Below are positions 1 through 8,761 of a DNA stretch of 64,000 bases, piece after piece (within the stretch, counting starts at the first letter, position 1; each line of letters starts with the position of its first letter). The notes under the pieces were generated by a model. It ran no database searches and was not told the DNA's origin. It saw only the letters and a list, made by a program, of their open reading frames with translations. The stretch covers positions 5,332,001 to 5,396,000 of the forward strand of contig NZ_AP022568.1 of the NCBI RefSeq assembly GCF_010727605.1, given 5' to 3'. This DNA comes from Mycobacterium simiae (GTDB taxonomy: Bacteria; Actinomycetota; Actinomycetes; Mycobacteriales; Mycobacteriaceae). The position numbers and the translations under genes were made by a program.

Positions 1-1149
1 GGTGCGATGGCGACACCGATCATCACGCTCGGCAAGGTGTCCGGAATGTCCAGCGATGCCCTCGGCGCGATGGTCGGGCGCCAGACGCCAATCCTGGCTA
101 TGTTCGTGCCCCTGGCTCTGGTGTTCATCGCCGACGGCCGTCGCGGACTTCGTGAGACCTGGCATGTGGCGCTGACGGCGGGCGTGGTTTTCGGCGTCGG
201 CCAATACGCCACCTCGAACTTCCTGTCGGTACCGCTTGCCGATGTGGTGGCTTCGTTGCTGTCGTCCGGTGCGGTGGTGCTATTGCTGCGGGTACGGCGT
301 CCGCAGACGGCACCGCGCGTTACGGTCGTCGCCGGCGGTGCGTCCGACACCATGTCCCCCGAGTTCGAGGCGAACTTGAACCAGTCCGACCTGAACAAAT
401 CCGACTCGCGTGGCGAAGTGTTCCGCGCATACTCGCCCTACGCGATCATCATCGCGGTCTTCGTTCTCTGCCAGATCCCCGTCGTGAAGGGGTTCTTGGA
501 GCACGCGACGTATTCGGTGCGCTGGCCGGGCCTGCACCTGCAAACCGCCAAGGGCAGTCCGTCGGGCCTGGCGAACTTCACTTTCAATCTGTTGAACACA
601 CCGGGATCTCAGATGCTCGCCGCGGGCCTTGTAGCGATGTTCGTGTTGCGGCTGTCGGTGGGCAGCGCGATCAAGGCCTACGGCGCGACGCTGCATCAGC
701 TCCGGTGGGCGATCCTCACCGTAATGGCGGTTCTGGCATTGGCTTTCGTGATGAACGCGTCCGGGCAGACGATCACCCTGGGTACCTGGATGGCGGGCGC
801 CGGAGCCGCTTTCGCCTTGCTCTCGCCCATCCTGGGCTGGATCGGTGTGGCAGTCACCGGGTCCGACACCTCATCGAACTCGTTGTTCGGCGCGCTGCAG
901 GTGACGGCGGCTGCCAAGGCCGGGCTGTCCCCGCTGCTGATGGTCGCCGGCAACAGCTCCGGCGGTGTGCTCGGCAAGATGATCTCGCCGCAGAACCTCG
1001 CCATCGCCGCGGCGGCGGTGAACCTCGACGGCAAGGAGGGCGACATCTTCCGCCGAGTAATGGCGTGGAGCGCGGTGTTCCTGCTGTTCATCTGTGTGCT
1101 GTCCGCGCTGCAGGCGTCGTCGCTGCTGTCCTGGATGGTAGGCGGCTGA
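1..1149 (+). CDS. L-lactate permease (LctP family), 3' part
   Basis: The reading frame is open from the first base, so the N-terminal part lies outside the window; about 380 residues remain of a family that usually has about 550. The protein is a chain of hydrophobic helices with the LctP-like segments ATPIITLGKVSGM near the start and GSDTSSNSLFGALQ followed by GNSSGGVLGKMISPQN near the end, which resemble conserved substrate-pathway segments of lactate/glycolate:H+ symporters. It should import lactate across the inner membrane. A charged loop (about residues 100-135) separates the helical blocks. The stop lies 2 bp from the stop of the convergent zwf gene, so there is no room for a separate terminator. 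The family call is strong; lactate versus glycolate is not resolved. Confidence 0.85.
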   Translation, partial: GAMATPIITLGKVSGMSSDALGAMVGRQTPILAMFVPLALVFIADGRRGLRETWHVALTAGVVFGVGQYATSNFLSVPLADVVASLLSSGAVVLLLRVRRPQTAPRVTVVAGGASDTMSPEFEANLNQSDLNKSDSRGEVFRAYSPYAIIIAVFVLCQIPVVKGFLEHATYSVRWPGLHLQTAKGSPSGLANFTFNLLNTPGSQMLAAGLVAMFVLRLSVGSAIKAYGATLHQLRWAILTVMAVLALAFVMNASGQTITLGTWMAGAGAAFALLSPILGWIGVAVTGSDTSSNSLFGALQVTAAAKAGLSPLLMVAGNSSGGVLGKMISPQNLAIAAAAVNLDGKEGDIFRRVMAWSAVFLLFICVLSALQASSLLSWMVGG

Positions 1150-1151
1150 CG

Positions 1152-2654
1152 CTACTCGTTCCTGGTTTCCCGCCAGCCGCGTTCGAACGGCAACCGCCAG
1201 GCGTTGGGTGCGATCAATTGGTGAATTGCGTTGGGACCCCACGTTCCTACCGGGTACACCTTCGCCGGTGGTGGGTCGTCGAGTAGTTCTGCCGAACGCT
1301 CCCATAGTGATTCGATGCCCTCGGCGGTGGTGAACAGCGTGTGGTCCCCGCGCATCGCATCGAGGATGAGTCGCTCGTAGGCCTCCAGCGTGTCGGCCAC
1401 CGTGTCGATCTCCTGGGAGGAGAACTGCATCGACAGCTTGTCGAGCTTCATCCCGGGACCGGGCCGCTTGCCGTAGAACGACAACGAAACCCTGGAATTG
1501 TCCGCCAGATCGAAGGTCAGGTGGTCGGGGCCCTGGGTACCGACCCCCGAACCCGGCGGGAACATACTGCGCGGCGCCTCTTTGAACGCGATCGAGATGA
1601 TGCGGATGCCTTCGGCCATCTTCTTGCCGGTGCGAAGGTAGATCGGCACCCCGGCCCAGCGCCAATTGTCGATCCCGACTTTCAGCGCGATGAACGTTTC
1701 GGTGTCGGAATCCCTTGCCACGCCTTCCTCTTCGCGATACCCGGCATACTGCCCGCGCACCACATCCGACGTCTTCACCGGGAGCATCGAGCGGAACACC
1801 TTGTTCTTCTCTTCGCTGATGGCATAGGGCTCGAGAGCGGTCGGTGGTTCCATCACCACGAACGCCATCACCTGGAATAGGTGGGTGACCACCATGTCCT
1901 TGTACGCGCCGGTGCTCTCGTAGAAGTTCGCCCGCTGATCCAGCCCCAGCTTCTCGGGGATATCGATCTGGATGTGGTCGATGAAATTGCGATTCCAGAT
2001 GGGCTCGAACAACCCGTTGGCGAAGCGGAATGCCAGGATGTTCTGCGCCGCCTCCTTGCCCAAGAAATGGTCGATGCGAAAAATCTGGGACTCGTCGAAT
2101 GTTTCGTGCAGGAAGTCATTGAGCGCCACCGCGGTGGCCAAGTCCGTGCCGAACGGTTTCTCCATCACCACCCGGGACCGTTCGACAAGGTTCGCCTCGC
2201 GAAGCATCGTGATGACAGCGCGCGCTGCCTTAGGCGGGACTGACAAATAATGCAAGCGCCGAACATTGGGACCCAAGGCGCTTTCGGCCTCGGCGACCGC
2301 GGCGGCCAAGGCATCGGGCCCGGCACCCTGCGGGACGTAACGCACGATCTTCGCGAAGTCTGCCCACTGCTCGGCCGTCAGCTTGTGGGTGCCGTAGGAG
2401 TCGATCGCCTTCTTCGCAATGTCCCGAAACTCGTCGTCGCTGAGATCCTCCAGCGACGTCGCGACGATCTGAATGTCCGGCGCCAGCTCAGACTGATCCA
2501 GATACGCCAGACCGGAGATCAGCTTGCGTTTGGCCAGGTCCCCCGTCGCACCGAAGAGCACGATGACGTGCGGGTCGAGCGGATCGTAATCGTGGCGGCG
2601 CGGACGGGAGTCGGGCGCCGGATAAGAGATCGTTTGCGGTTTGTTCGCTGCCAC
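1152..2654 (-). CDS. zwf: Glucose-6-phosphate 1-dehydrogenase
   Basis: Oxidises glucose 6-phosphate to 6-phosphogluconolactone with NADP+, the entry step of the oxidative pentose phosphate pathway, in the cytosol. The N-terminal nucleotide fold shows VLFGATGDLAKRKL (about residues 30-43). The substrate and catalytic signature RIDHFLGKE is followed by the family block QNILAFRFANGLFEPIWNRNFIDHIQI, and EKPFGTD lies upstream. I chose the GTG start at 2654 (500 aa, normal for the family); a longer frame would run into the upstream gene. That gene, an LLM oxidoreductase, ends 52 bp before this start on the same strand, so the two are probably cotranscribed. No gnd, tal or opcA gene is adjacent, unlike the M. 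tuberculosis zwf loci. Confidence 0.93.
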   Translation of the reverse strand: MAANKPQTISYPAPDSRPRRHDYDPLDPHVIVLFGATGDLAKRKLISGLAYLDQSELAPDIQIVATSLEDLSDDEFRDIAKKAIDSYGTHKLTAEQWADFAKIVRYVPQGAGPDALAAAVAEAESALGPNVRRLHYLSVPPKAARAVITMLREANLVERSRVVMEKPFGTDLATAVALNDFLHETFDESQIFRIDHFLGKEAAQNILAFRFANGLFEPIWNRNFIDHIQIDIPEKLGLDQRANFYESTGAYKDMVVTHLFQVMAFVVMEPPTALEPYAISEEKNKVFRSMLPVKTSDVVRGQYAGYREEEGVARDSDTETFIALKVGIDNWRWAGVPIYLRTGKKMAEGIRIISIAFKEAPRSMFPPGSGVGTQGPDHLTFDLADNSRVSLSFYGKRPGPGMKLDKLSMQFSSQEIDTVADTLEAYERLILDAMRGDHTLFTTAEGIESLWERSAELLDDPPPAKVYPVGTWGPNAIHQLIAPNAWRLPFERGWRETRNE

Positions 2655-2706
2655 TCCCGTGATACTTCCACTGTCATGGCGGCTGCGCAGCCCAGTGGCG
2701 CAACGA

Positions 2707-3507
2707 TCATCGATTACGCCATGCCAGCATCGTCTCCAGTTCGGAGAAGTCATACCCGTTGTCGTCGGGGTGAATTTCGGTGGTGAACAGCGTGACACCT
2801 TCGTCGACGAACGCGTCCGCCGTGTTGGCGTCCGTCCATGCGATGGCGCGTTCAATAGCCGTTTCGTCCCGCCCGGCTTCGGTGGCGAGCCGCTTGAGGA
2901 GCTCATTCTTGCGCCGGAAAGCCTCGATGGGTTCGAAGCTGTGCCAGATGTGGGCATGCCGTGCCGCGGCGGGAATGGTGCGACGCTCGCCGCCGCCGCC
3001 GATGAGGATGGGGATCGGCCGCAGCGGCTTGGGCGTCAGATGCTCAAGCCGATACTCGATGCGCTGCAGGCCCTCATCGAATTGGTCCATCCGCGATCGC
3101 ACGGTGCCATATTCGTAGCCGTAGGCGATGAAGTCTTGCGGATACCAACCGGCGCCCAGACCAAGGATCAACCGCCCGCCGCTGATGTGATCGACGGTGC
3201 GGGCCATGTCGGCGACAAGGTCGGGGTTGCGGTACGGCATACCGCTGACCAGCAGCCCGATCTCGGCTCGACTGGTGATCTCTCCCCAGGACGCCAGCGC
3301 GGTCCAGCCCTCGAAGTTGTTTACCTCCGGCTGCTCGTCGTGAAGCTGCGGGACGCCGTCGACAATATCGACGAACGGCTTATGAAAGTGGTCGTAGCCA
3401 AAGATGGCGTCGGCGCCGAGCTGCTCGGCATGCACCACCGCCTGGCGCCAAGTCCGGTAGTCCGGTGTCCCGCCAGCCCACAACTGGACGCCTATCCGTA
3501 CGGTCAC
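2707..3507 (-). CDS. LLM-class F420-dependent oxidoreductase
   Basis: A 266-residue luciferase-like TIM-barrel protein. It begins MTVRIGVQLWAGG and carries ISGGRLILGLGAGWYPQDF (about residues 128-146), the characteristic strand-loop of F420-dependent LLM enzymes, preceded by a Trp-rich GWTALASWGEITSRAEIG segment. It should transfer hydride between F420 and an unknown small substrate. The GTG start at 3507 has a good AGGAAGG ribosome site. It sits just upstream of zwf on the same strand. In mycobacteria F420 is reduced with glucose 6-phosphate by Fgd, so pairing an F420 enzyme with another G6P-consuming enzyme is suggestive but not proof of a link. Confidence 0.82.
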   Translation of the reverse strand: MTVRIGVQLWAGGTPDYRTWRQAVVHAEQLGADAIFGYDHFHKPFVDIVDGVPQLHDEQPEVNNFEGWTALASWGEITSRAEIGLLVSGMPYRNPDLVADMARTVDHISGGRLILGLGAGWYPQDFIAYGYEYGTVRSRMDQFDEGLQRIEYRLEHLTPKPLRPIPILIGGGGERRTIPAAARHAHIWHSFEPIEAFRRKNELLKRLATEAGRDETAIERAIAWTDANTADAFVDEGVTLFTTEIHPDDNGYDFSELETMLAWRNR

Positions 3508-3670
3508 CCTTCCTGCCCTTTCGCCGCGTACTTACGCTCAAACTGACCGAACGTGTCCTTCCTTCCCGCCCGGGAATAACTCCTTTTCATACCTCCCCAC
3601 TCAGTCGTCTGACATCCCGGTATGGCAGCCGCCGCTATGGCCGTCTCGGCAGGTATGTCAGCATTTGGGG

Positions 3671-4315
3671 ATGAGTGCACGCAGAGTTGTCCGAATCGCC
3701 GGCGCCGCGGCAGCGCTGATCTGGCCGCTGGCCGGCTCGCCGACGAGCGCCCCCACCGCAACGGCCGATCCCTGCTCGGACGTCGAGGTGGTCTTCGCTC
3801 GCGGTACCCATCAAGACCCCGGTCTGGGCAACATCGGTCAAGCGTTCACGGATTCGCTGACATCGCAGGTCGGCGGGAAGTCCGTCGGCGTGTACCCGGT
3901 CAACTATCCGGCCAACGACGACTACCACAACAGCGCGCCGAGCGGTGCCAACGACGCCAGCAGCCACATTCAGGACACCGTCGCCAATTGCCCCAACACG
4001 AAAATCGTGCTGGGCGGCTACTCCCAGGGCTCCACGGTGATCGATTTGGCCACTCAGGCGATGCCGGCGCCGGTCGCTGACCATGTCGCCGCGGTCGCCC
4101 TGTTCGGCGAGCCGACCAGTCAGTTCTCCAGCATGTTGTGGGGCGGACAGCCATTACCCACGATCAACCCGATCTACAGCGCGAAGACCATCAGCCTGTG
4201 CGCGCCTGACGATCCGATCTGCTCCGGCGGTGGGAACATCATGGCCCACGTTTCCTACATTCAGTCCGGCATGACCGACCAAGCCGCGACGTTTGCGGCC
4301 AACCGCCTCCGCTAA
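3671..4315 (+). CDS. Cutinase family secreted serine esterase (copy 1)
   Basis: A 214-residue exported hydrolase. After a signal peptide (RRVVRIAGAAAALIWPLAG, cleavage probably after ATA) the mature protein starts DPCSDVEVVFARGTHQDPG, the first cutinase block with its disulfide Cys. The nucleophile elbow is GGYSQGSTV, the acidic residue lies in LCAPDDPICSGGG between a Cys pair, and the His is in AHVSYIQSGM. Mycobacterial cutinase-like proteins hydrolyse lipid or polyester esters outside the cell. I start at ATG 3671; a TTG six bases upstream is possible. The glycosyltransferase gene follows 21 bp later. Two further cutinase genes occur in this window at 7186 and 22986. Confidence 0.92.
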   Translation: MSARRVVRIAGAAAALIWPLAGSPTSAPTATADPCSDVEVVFARGTHQDPGLGNIGQAFTDSLTSQVGGKSVGVYPVNYPANDDYHNSAPSGANDASSHIQDTVANCPNTKIVLGGYSQGSTVIDLATQAMPAPVADHVAAVALFGEPTSQFSSMLWGGQPLPTINPIYSAKTISLCAPDDPICSGGGNIMAHVSYIQSGMTDQAATFAANRLR

Positions 4316-4336
4316 GCATCGGCCGCGGTCTCGCCG

Positions 4337-5515
4337 ATGAAGTGTGTGTTGGTCGGGTATGGAAGCCGCGGCGATGTCGAGCCGTTGGCGGCCACCGGAC
4401 GTGAACTGACGCGCCGCGGCCACGAGGTGCAGATGGCCGTCGCGCCGAACATGGTGGCCTTCGTCGAATCCGCCGGGCTTGCGGCCGTCGCCTACGGTCG
4501 CGATTCCCGGGAACAGATGGCTTTTGCCGCCGACTTCGTCGGCAAACCCCAGAACCCGGTCACCATGTGGTCCGAGATCACCCGACACCTCAACGAGGTC
4601 AAAGCGGAGAAGACGGCTGCGTTGACTCCGCTGGCCCAGGGCGCCGACCTGCTGGTGGCGGGCTTCAACGAGCAAGGTGTGGCCCAAAATGTCGCCGAGT
4701 ACCACAACATTCCGCTCGGCGTGCTGCACTATTTTCCGGCGCGGATCCTGCATTCCGGCGCGTTCGGGCCGCAGGTCACCAAAGAGACCGACGACGCCCA
4801 GCGGCGCCTCCTCGGCTTGCCGGATCGTGCCGCAGATCCGGTCCGGCCCGCGCTGGAAATCCAGGCTTATGACGAGCTCTGCTTGCCCGGGACGGCGGCC
4901 GACTGGCTGGATGCCGATACCCCGCGACGTTTCGTCGGTGCCCTCACGCTCGGACTGCCCGGTGCGTCCGACGGCGAGGTCATGGAGTGGATCTCCGCCG
5001 GTGCCCCGCCCATCTACTTCGGATTCGGCAGCACGCCGCTGAGCTCGCCCGCCGAGACCGTGGCAGTGATCGCCGAAGCCTGTGCGCGGGTCGGCGAACG
5101 GGCGCTGATCTGCATGGGCCCCAACGACGTTCCAGACGCGGCGGATGCCCACGTCAAGATCGTCGGGGAAGTGAACCACGCAGCGATCTTCCCGTTGTGC
5201 CGCGCGGTGGTCCACCACGGTGGCGCCGGTGCGACTGCCGCGGGTCTGCGCGCCGGGATCCCGGCGTTGCTGCTGTGGTTCTGGCTCGATCAACCGGTTT
5301 GGGCATCGGGGGTCACGCAGCTCAAGGTTGGCTTGGGCCGGAACTTTATGGAAAGCACCCTGGACTCCGTGGTGGCGGATCTGCAGGCCGTCCTGGCCCC
5401 GGAGCGCGCGGAGCGGGCGCGTGAGGTGGCCGCGATGATGACGAAGGCCGCCGAGAGTAGAGCGCGCACTGCGGATCTCCTCGAGGAGACCGCGGTTGAG
5501 CGCGTCAGCGCTTAG
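4337..5515 (+). CDS. UGT/GtfA-type glycosyltransferase (GT1 family)
   Basis: A 392-residue GT-B glycosyltransferase. The N-terminal KCVLVGYGSRGDVEPLAATGRELTRRGHEV is the acceptor-domain signature of the vancomycin GtfA / Rv1524 group. The C-terminal donor domain has PPIYFGFGSTPLSSP and VVHHGGAGATAAGLRAGIPALL, where the HHGGAGT-like loop binds the nucleotide-sugar diphosphate. Mycobacterial relatives glycosylate lipids such as glycopeptidolipids, phenolic glycolipids or sterols. The acceptor here cannot be read; no peptide synthetase or polyketide synthase lies nearby. The TAG stop overlaps the stop codon of the convergent transporter gene by 4 bp. Confidence 0.88.
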   Translation: MKCVLVGYGSRGDVEPLAATGRELTRRGHEVQMAVAPNMVAFVESAGLAAVAYGRDSREQMAFAADFVGKPQNPVTMWSEITRHLNEVKAEKTAALTPLAQGADLLVAGFNEQGVAQNVAEYHNIPLGVLHYFPARILHSGAFGPQVTKETDDAQRRLLGLPDRAADPVRPALEIQAYDELCLPGTAADWLDADTPRRFVGALTLGLPGASDGEVMEWISAGAPPIYFGFGSTPLSSPAETVAVIAEACARVGERALICMGPNDVPDAADAHVKIVGEVNHAAIFPLCRAVVHHGGAGATAAGLRAGIPALLLWFWLDQPVWASGVTQLKVGLGRNFMESTLDSVVADLQAVLAPERAERAREVAAMMTKAAESRARTADLLEETAVERVSA

Positions 5516-6435
5516 GTACGGATCACGTTGCCTTCGTTGGCAGCTTGAGCGCCAGCGTCTTTGGCGGCGATGCTGCCAGGCGCCTGATCTCGAGCGAGCG
5601 CGACCGTGGACGACACCATTGCCACGATGGCGACCACCAGACCCAGCGCCGCCGACCCTTGCACGGCGAGCTGCTCGCCGAGCACGACGATCCCGAGCAG
5701 CACCGCAACCACAGGCTCGCCGACCAGCATGATCGGAAGCGATGCTTGTAAAGCGCCGGCGTGAAAAGCGGAACTCTGCACCATTGTCACGGCGAGCGCC
5801 AGAATTACCAGCAGGTACGGAGCGGGCACGGTCATCAGGGCGTGCCATCCGCCGATGGCGTAGCGGTGCGTGCAGATCTTCGTCAACACGGCGATCATGC
5901 CGAGCAGCACGGCCACGGTGACCGCCAGCAGCATGGCACGGGTGCGGCCCGAGGTGCGCCGCGCCGCGACGAGGCACGCGATCGCCAGCGGCGCGGTGAG
6001 AGCCAGCGCCAAGCTCCACGACGGTATCGGCGGACGGTTGTGGCCCTCGCGCGGATGCCCGACAAGCACGAACGCCGCCAAGGCGACGGTCAACACGATC
6101 GCCCAACTCCACTCCGCGCGGGTGATGCGCTGGTGGCAGAGTCTCGCGCTCATAGGCAACGCGAACAGCAGCGAGGACACCAGCAGCGGCTGCACCAGCA
6201 ACAGGGAGCCATTTGCCAGGGCCACGGCTTGAAACACATAACCGGCGACAGCGGCCAGAATTCCCGCCCACCACAACGGTTGTCGCACGACGCTAGTGAC
6301 CACCGTGGCGGCGCTGTCGCCGGCGGGCAGGACGTCTTGCGCCGCCCGCTGCCGAACAACGATGCCGACGGCCGCCCAGAATGCGGCGAGCAACCCGGAG
6401 ATGATCGCGACGGCGTGTGAAATCACCCCCCCCAT
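5512..6435 (-). CDS. DMT/EamA-like multidrug or metabolite transporter
   Basis: About 307 residues with roughly ten hydrophobic helices. It begins MGGVISHAVAIISGLLAAFWAAVGIVVRQRAA, has a central SWSLALALTAPLAIACLVAARR, and ends with SLPIMLVGEPVVAVLLGIVVLGEQL, the EP(V/L)xAxxLGxxxLGE motif of EamA/DMT carriers. The substrate is unknown. A longer frame exists upstream, but it overlaps the divergent thioredoxin-like gene, and ATG 6435 precedes the first helix. That start runs directly into a run of eight G (with the G of ATG), a possible slippage site. The stop overlaps the convergent glycosyltransferase stop. Confidence 0.75.
   Translation of the reverse strand: MGGVISHAVAIISGLLAAFWAAVGIVVRQRAAQDVLPAGDSAATVVTSVVRQPLWWAGILAAVAGYVFQAVALANGSLLLVQPLLVSSLLFALPMSARLCHQRITRAEWSWAIVLTVALAAFVLVGHPREGHNRPPIPSWSLALALTAPLAIACLVAARRTSGRTRAMLLAVTVAVLLGMIAVLTKICTHRYAIGGWHALMTVPAPYLLVILALAVTMVQSSAFHAGALQASLPIMLVGEPVVAVLLGIVVLGEQLAVQGSAALGLVVAIVAMVSSTVALARDQAPGSIAAKDAGAQAANEGNVIRT
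6426..6433 (-). repeat. Homopolymer G8 tract at a start codon
   Basis: Eight consecutive G on the coding strand, the first being the G of the ATG start of the DMT transporter. A gain or loss of one base would throw the gene out of frame from codon 2. Such tracts are known slippage sites in bacteria. Whether this one varies cannot be seen from a single sequence, and a sequencing-length error is also possible. Confidence 0.9.
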
Positions 6436-6514
6436 ATTTCGGGCTGATACGCGGGATTGCAAAGCGGCCATTTCGGCGGTCGGGTCGGGCCATGCGCGGA
6501 CTAGTGTGTCCGGC

Positions 6515-7063
6515 ATGGCTATCGAATCGACGATGCTTGCCCTCGGCACGCCCGCGCCGGCGTTCACATTGCCCAACCCCGCGACCGGCGCGACCGTGAG
6601 TCTCGACGACCTCACCGGGCCCGCCCTGGTTGTCACGTTCATCTGCAACCACTGCCCCTATGTGCAGCATGTGGCCGCCGGATTGGCAGCGCTGGGTCGT
6701 GACCTCGCCGATCAAGGCGTCGCCATGGTGGGGATCTCCAGTAATGACGTCGTCAGCTACCCGCAGGACGGACCCGAGCAGATGGTCGTCGAGGCTCGCC
6801 GCCACGGCTGGACGTTTCCTTACCTCTACGACGAGACGCAGGACGTCGCCCGCGCCTATTCCGCGGCGTGCACGCCGGACACCTTCGTCTTCGACGGCCA
6901 GCGCCGCCTCGTCTACCGCGGCCAGCTGGACGACTCCCGCCCCAAGAACGACCTGCCGGTGACGGGCGCCGACGTCCGGGCGGCGGTCGACGCCGTGCTT
7001 GCCGAGCGCCCGGTCAACCCTGACCAACGGCCGTCAATAGGGTGCGGGATCAAGTGGCGCTGA
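6515..7063 (+). CDS. Thioredoxin-like / AhpC-TSA family protein
   Basis: A 182-residue thioredoxin-fold protein. The N-terminal LGTPAPAFTLPNPATGATVSLDDLTGPALVVTFICNHCPYVQHV carries a CNHCPY active-site motif in place of the usual CGPC. This is typical of the 'thioredoxin family protein' group with a redox-active Cys pair separated by two residues. ACTPDTFVFD supplies the cis-Pro loop (TPD). It probably acts as a cytosolic thiol oxidoreductase or peroxiredoxin-like protein. The ATG at 6515 is favoured; the longer frame upstream is antisense to the divergent transporter. The C-terminal tail ends GCGIKWR with one extra Cys. Confidence 0.82.
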   Translation: MAIESTMLALGTPAPAFTLPNPATGATVSLDDLTGPALVVTFICNHCPYVQHVAAGLAALGRDLADQGVAMVGISSNDVVSYPQDGPEQMVVEARRHGWTFPYLYDETQDVARAYSAACTPDTFVFDGQRRLVYRGQLDDSRPKNDLPVTGADVRAAVDAVLAERPVNPDQRPSIGCGIKWR

Positions 7064-7185
7064 GCCGACGAATTCGGCTGCGGCCAAGCCTATTTGACGG
7101 TTGCCCGGCCTGATACCCGGTTGCTGCGAACGCATGTCGAATATGCGTCGTTTGACGGCGCATCGTTGCGGGCACTTATCTGGAC

Positions 7186-7926
7186 ATGATTGCCGGTTAC
7201 ATCATGCGGTTTGTGGGCCCTGCCACCGTCGTGACTGCGTGCCTGGGCGCCTCAGTTCTCCTGTCCCCCGTGCCCTGGGCCTCCGCGGAGCCATGTCCAG
7301 ACGCTCAGGTCGTCTTCGCCCGCGGTACCGGGGAGCCCGAGGGTGTCGGGGCGACCGGGCAGGCGTTCATCGACAACCTACGTGGTCGCCAGCCCGGCAA
7401 GTCGGTGGATGTGTACGCGGTCAACTATCCGGCGAGTAACGAGTGGAACACTGGGCTCGACGGTATCCGCGATGCCGGGGCCCACGTCGTGTCGATGGCG
7501 GCCAGCTGTCCCAGGACCAAGATGGTGCTCGGCGGGTTCTCGCAAGGTGCGGCCGTGATGGGCTTCGTGACCTCCGCGCAGGTGCCCGACGGCGTCGACC
7601 CGGCCACCGTGCCGAAGCCGTTGGCCCCGGAGGTCGCCGACCACGTCGCCGCGGTGGTGCTGTTCGGCATGCCGAATGTGCGGGCCATGAATTTCCTGGG
7701 CGAACCGCCGGTGGTGATCGGGCCGACCTATCAGGGGAAAACCATCAAGGTCTGCGCTACCGATGATCCGGTGTGCTCGGACGGCATGAACTTCGCCGCG
7801 CATAACACCTATGCCGACAATGGCGCCATGATCGACAAGGGGGCAGCCTTCGCGGCCGCCCGCCTCGACGGCGGCTCAACCGCGCCGGCGTCGGTGGTTC
7901 ACTCGACCGATGAGGGCGGCTACTAA
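7186..7926 (+). CDS. Cutinase family secreted serine esterase (copy 2)
   Basis: A 246-residue exported hydrolase of the same family as the genes at 3671 and 22986. The signal peptide (FVGPATVVTACLGASVLLSPVPWASA) precedes EPCPDAQVVFARGTGEPEG. The nucleophile elbow is LGGFSQGAAVMG, the acid region CATDDPVCSDGMNF and the His AAHNTYADNG. A C-terminal extension of about 20 Ser/Ala/Thr-rich residues follows the domain. The start could be ATG 7186 or ATG 7204; both leave the signal peptide intact. An ester or lipid substrate outside the cell is expected. Confidence 0.92.
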   Translation: MIAGYIMRFVGPATVVTACLGASVLLSPVPWASAEPCPDAQVVFARGTGEPEGVGATGQAFIDNLRGRQPGKSVDVYAVNYPASNEWNTGLDGIRDAGAHVVSMAASCPRTKMVLGGFSQGAAVMGFVTSAQVPDGVDPATVPKPLAPEVADHVAAVVLFGMPNVRAMNFLGEPPVVIGPTYQGKTIKVCATDDPVCSDGMNFAAHNTYADNGAMIDKGAAFAAARLDGGSTAPASVVHSTDEGGY

Positions 7927-7942
7927 GGGACCCTGAGCTGCA

Positions 7943-8761
7943 CTACGCGCTCACCGTGACGGGGTCCCCCACGTGGATGGTGCCCGCAGACGTTGTTCTG
8001 AAGTAGATGCCCGCGCAGGCCGCCACACCGCAACTACCCGCTTCCAATCGGTTCTCGGTGGCAGGCGTGCGCAGCGCCTGCGGAGCGCGTGGCAGCTGCC
8101 CGTGTGCCAGCGTCGGCACCACACAGCGCGGGGTCGGCTCCAGTCCACGCAGTCGTACCGTGCCCACGACCAATTCGGCACCGACCCAATCATTCTCGAC
8201 GTAGGGTCGCTGGTCGGCCGGTGTTTCGATGACGAGATTCGGTCGGTACCGCAAGGCCTCGACACCGATGTGGTCCAGCGTCGCCGTGGTGATCGCGTGC
8301 AGCGGTGCGTCGTCGGTGAACGAGTCGCCCGGTGTGCCCAGGCCGATCTCCAAGATGCGCCCGGCGACATCGGCGTCCAGGCCGAGCTCGAGCAGCTGCT
8401 CGGGGTCCGGGCGCTCGACCGTCGCCCCTGCCGGTCGCTTGCTGACCAGCCGGACCGCGCGTCCCAACAGTTGCGACAGCAATTCGTTGGCGCGCGGGTC
8501 GTCGGCGGCGACTTCAGTGCCGTCGGGCAGGTTGATGTTGACCTGCCCGACGTTTCCGATGGCGGTGCAGGTCAGCAGACCACGCCAGAGCCGGGCCTGT
8601 TTGGCGCTGGCCACGTGACCGGTGGCGGTGTCGACCAAGGCCAGCCGGCGGTCTCCCTCGGCACCGCGCTCGTCGACGAACAGGCTGTCGACGGCTTCCC
8701 CGAGCATCGACTTCACCGGATATCGGCGCAAACTGTGGACCCGCACCCTGTCATCTTCCAT
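7943..8761 (-). CDS. MOSC domain-containing protein (YcbX/mARC-like)
   Basis: A 272-residue protein with an N-terminal MOSC beta-barrel domain (VHSLRRYPVKSMLGEAVDSLFVDERGAEGDRRLALVD) and a C-terminal MOSC domain with PRCVVPT, where the conserved Cys would ligate a molybdenum cofactor sulfur. Families of this type act in Moco sulfur transfer or N-hydroxylated-compound reduction; the electron partner is not visible. The ATG at 8761 lies inside the 3' end of the upstream PPOX gene (11-bp overlap), pointing to translational coupling. It ends 17 bp from the convergent cutinase. Confidence 0.85.
   Translation of the reverse strand: MEDDRVRVHSLRRYPVKSMLGEAVDSLFVDERGAEGDRRLALVDTATGHVASAKQARLWRGLLTCTAIGNVGQVNINLPDGTEVAADDPRANELLSQLLGRAVRLVSKRPAGATVERPDPEQLLELGLDADVAGRILEIGLGTPGDSFTDDAPLHAITTATLDHIGVEALRYRPNLVIETPADQRPYVENDWVGAELVVGTVRLRGLEPTPRCVVPTLAHGQLPRAPQALRTPATENRLEAGSCGVAACAGIYFRTTSAGTIHVGDPVTVSA

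Noticed and set aside
4154..6274. A 706-codon open frame on the minus strand opposite the glycosyltransferase
   Set aside because: It runs antisense to well-supported genes on the plus strand and partly out of frame with the DMT transporter. Its translation is Arg/Gly/His-rich with no domain, as expected for a shadow in GC-rich DNA.
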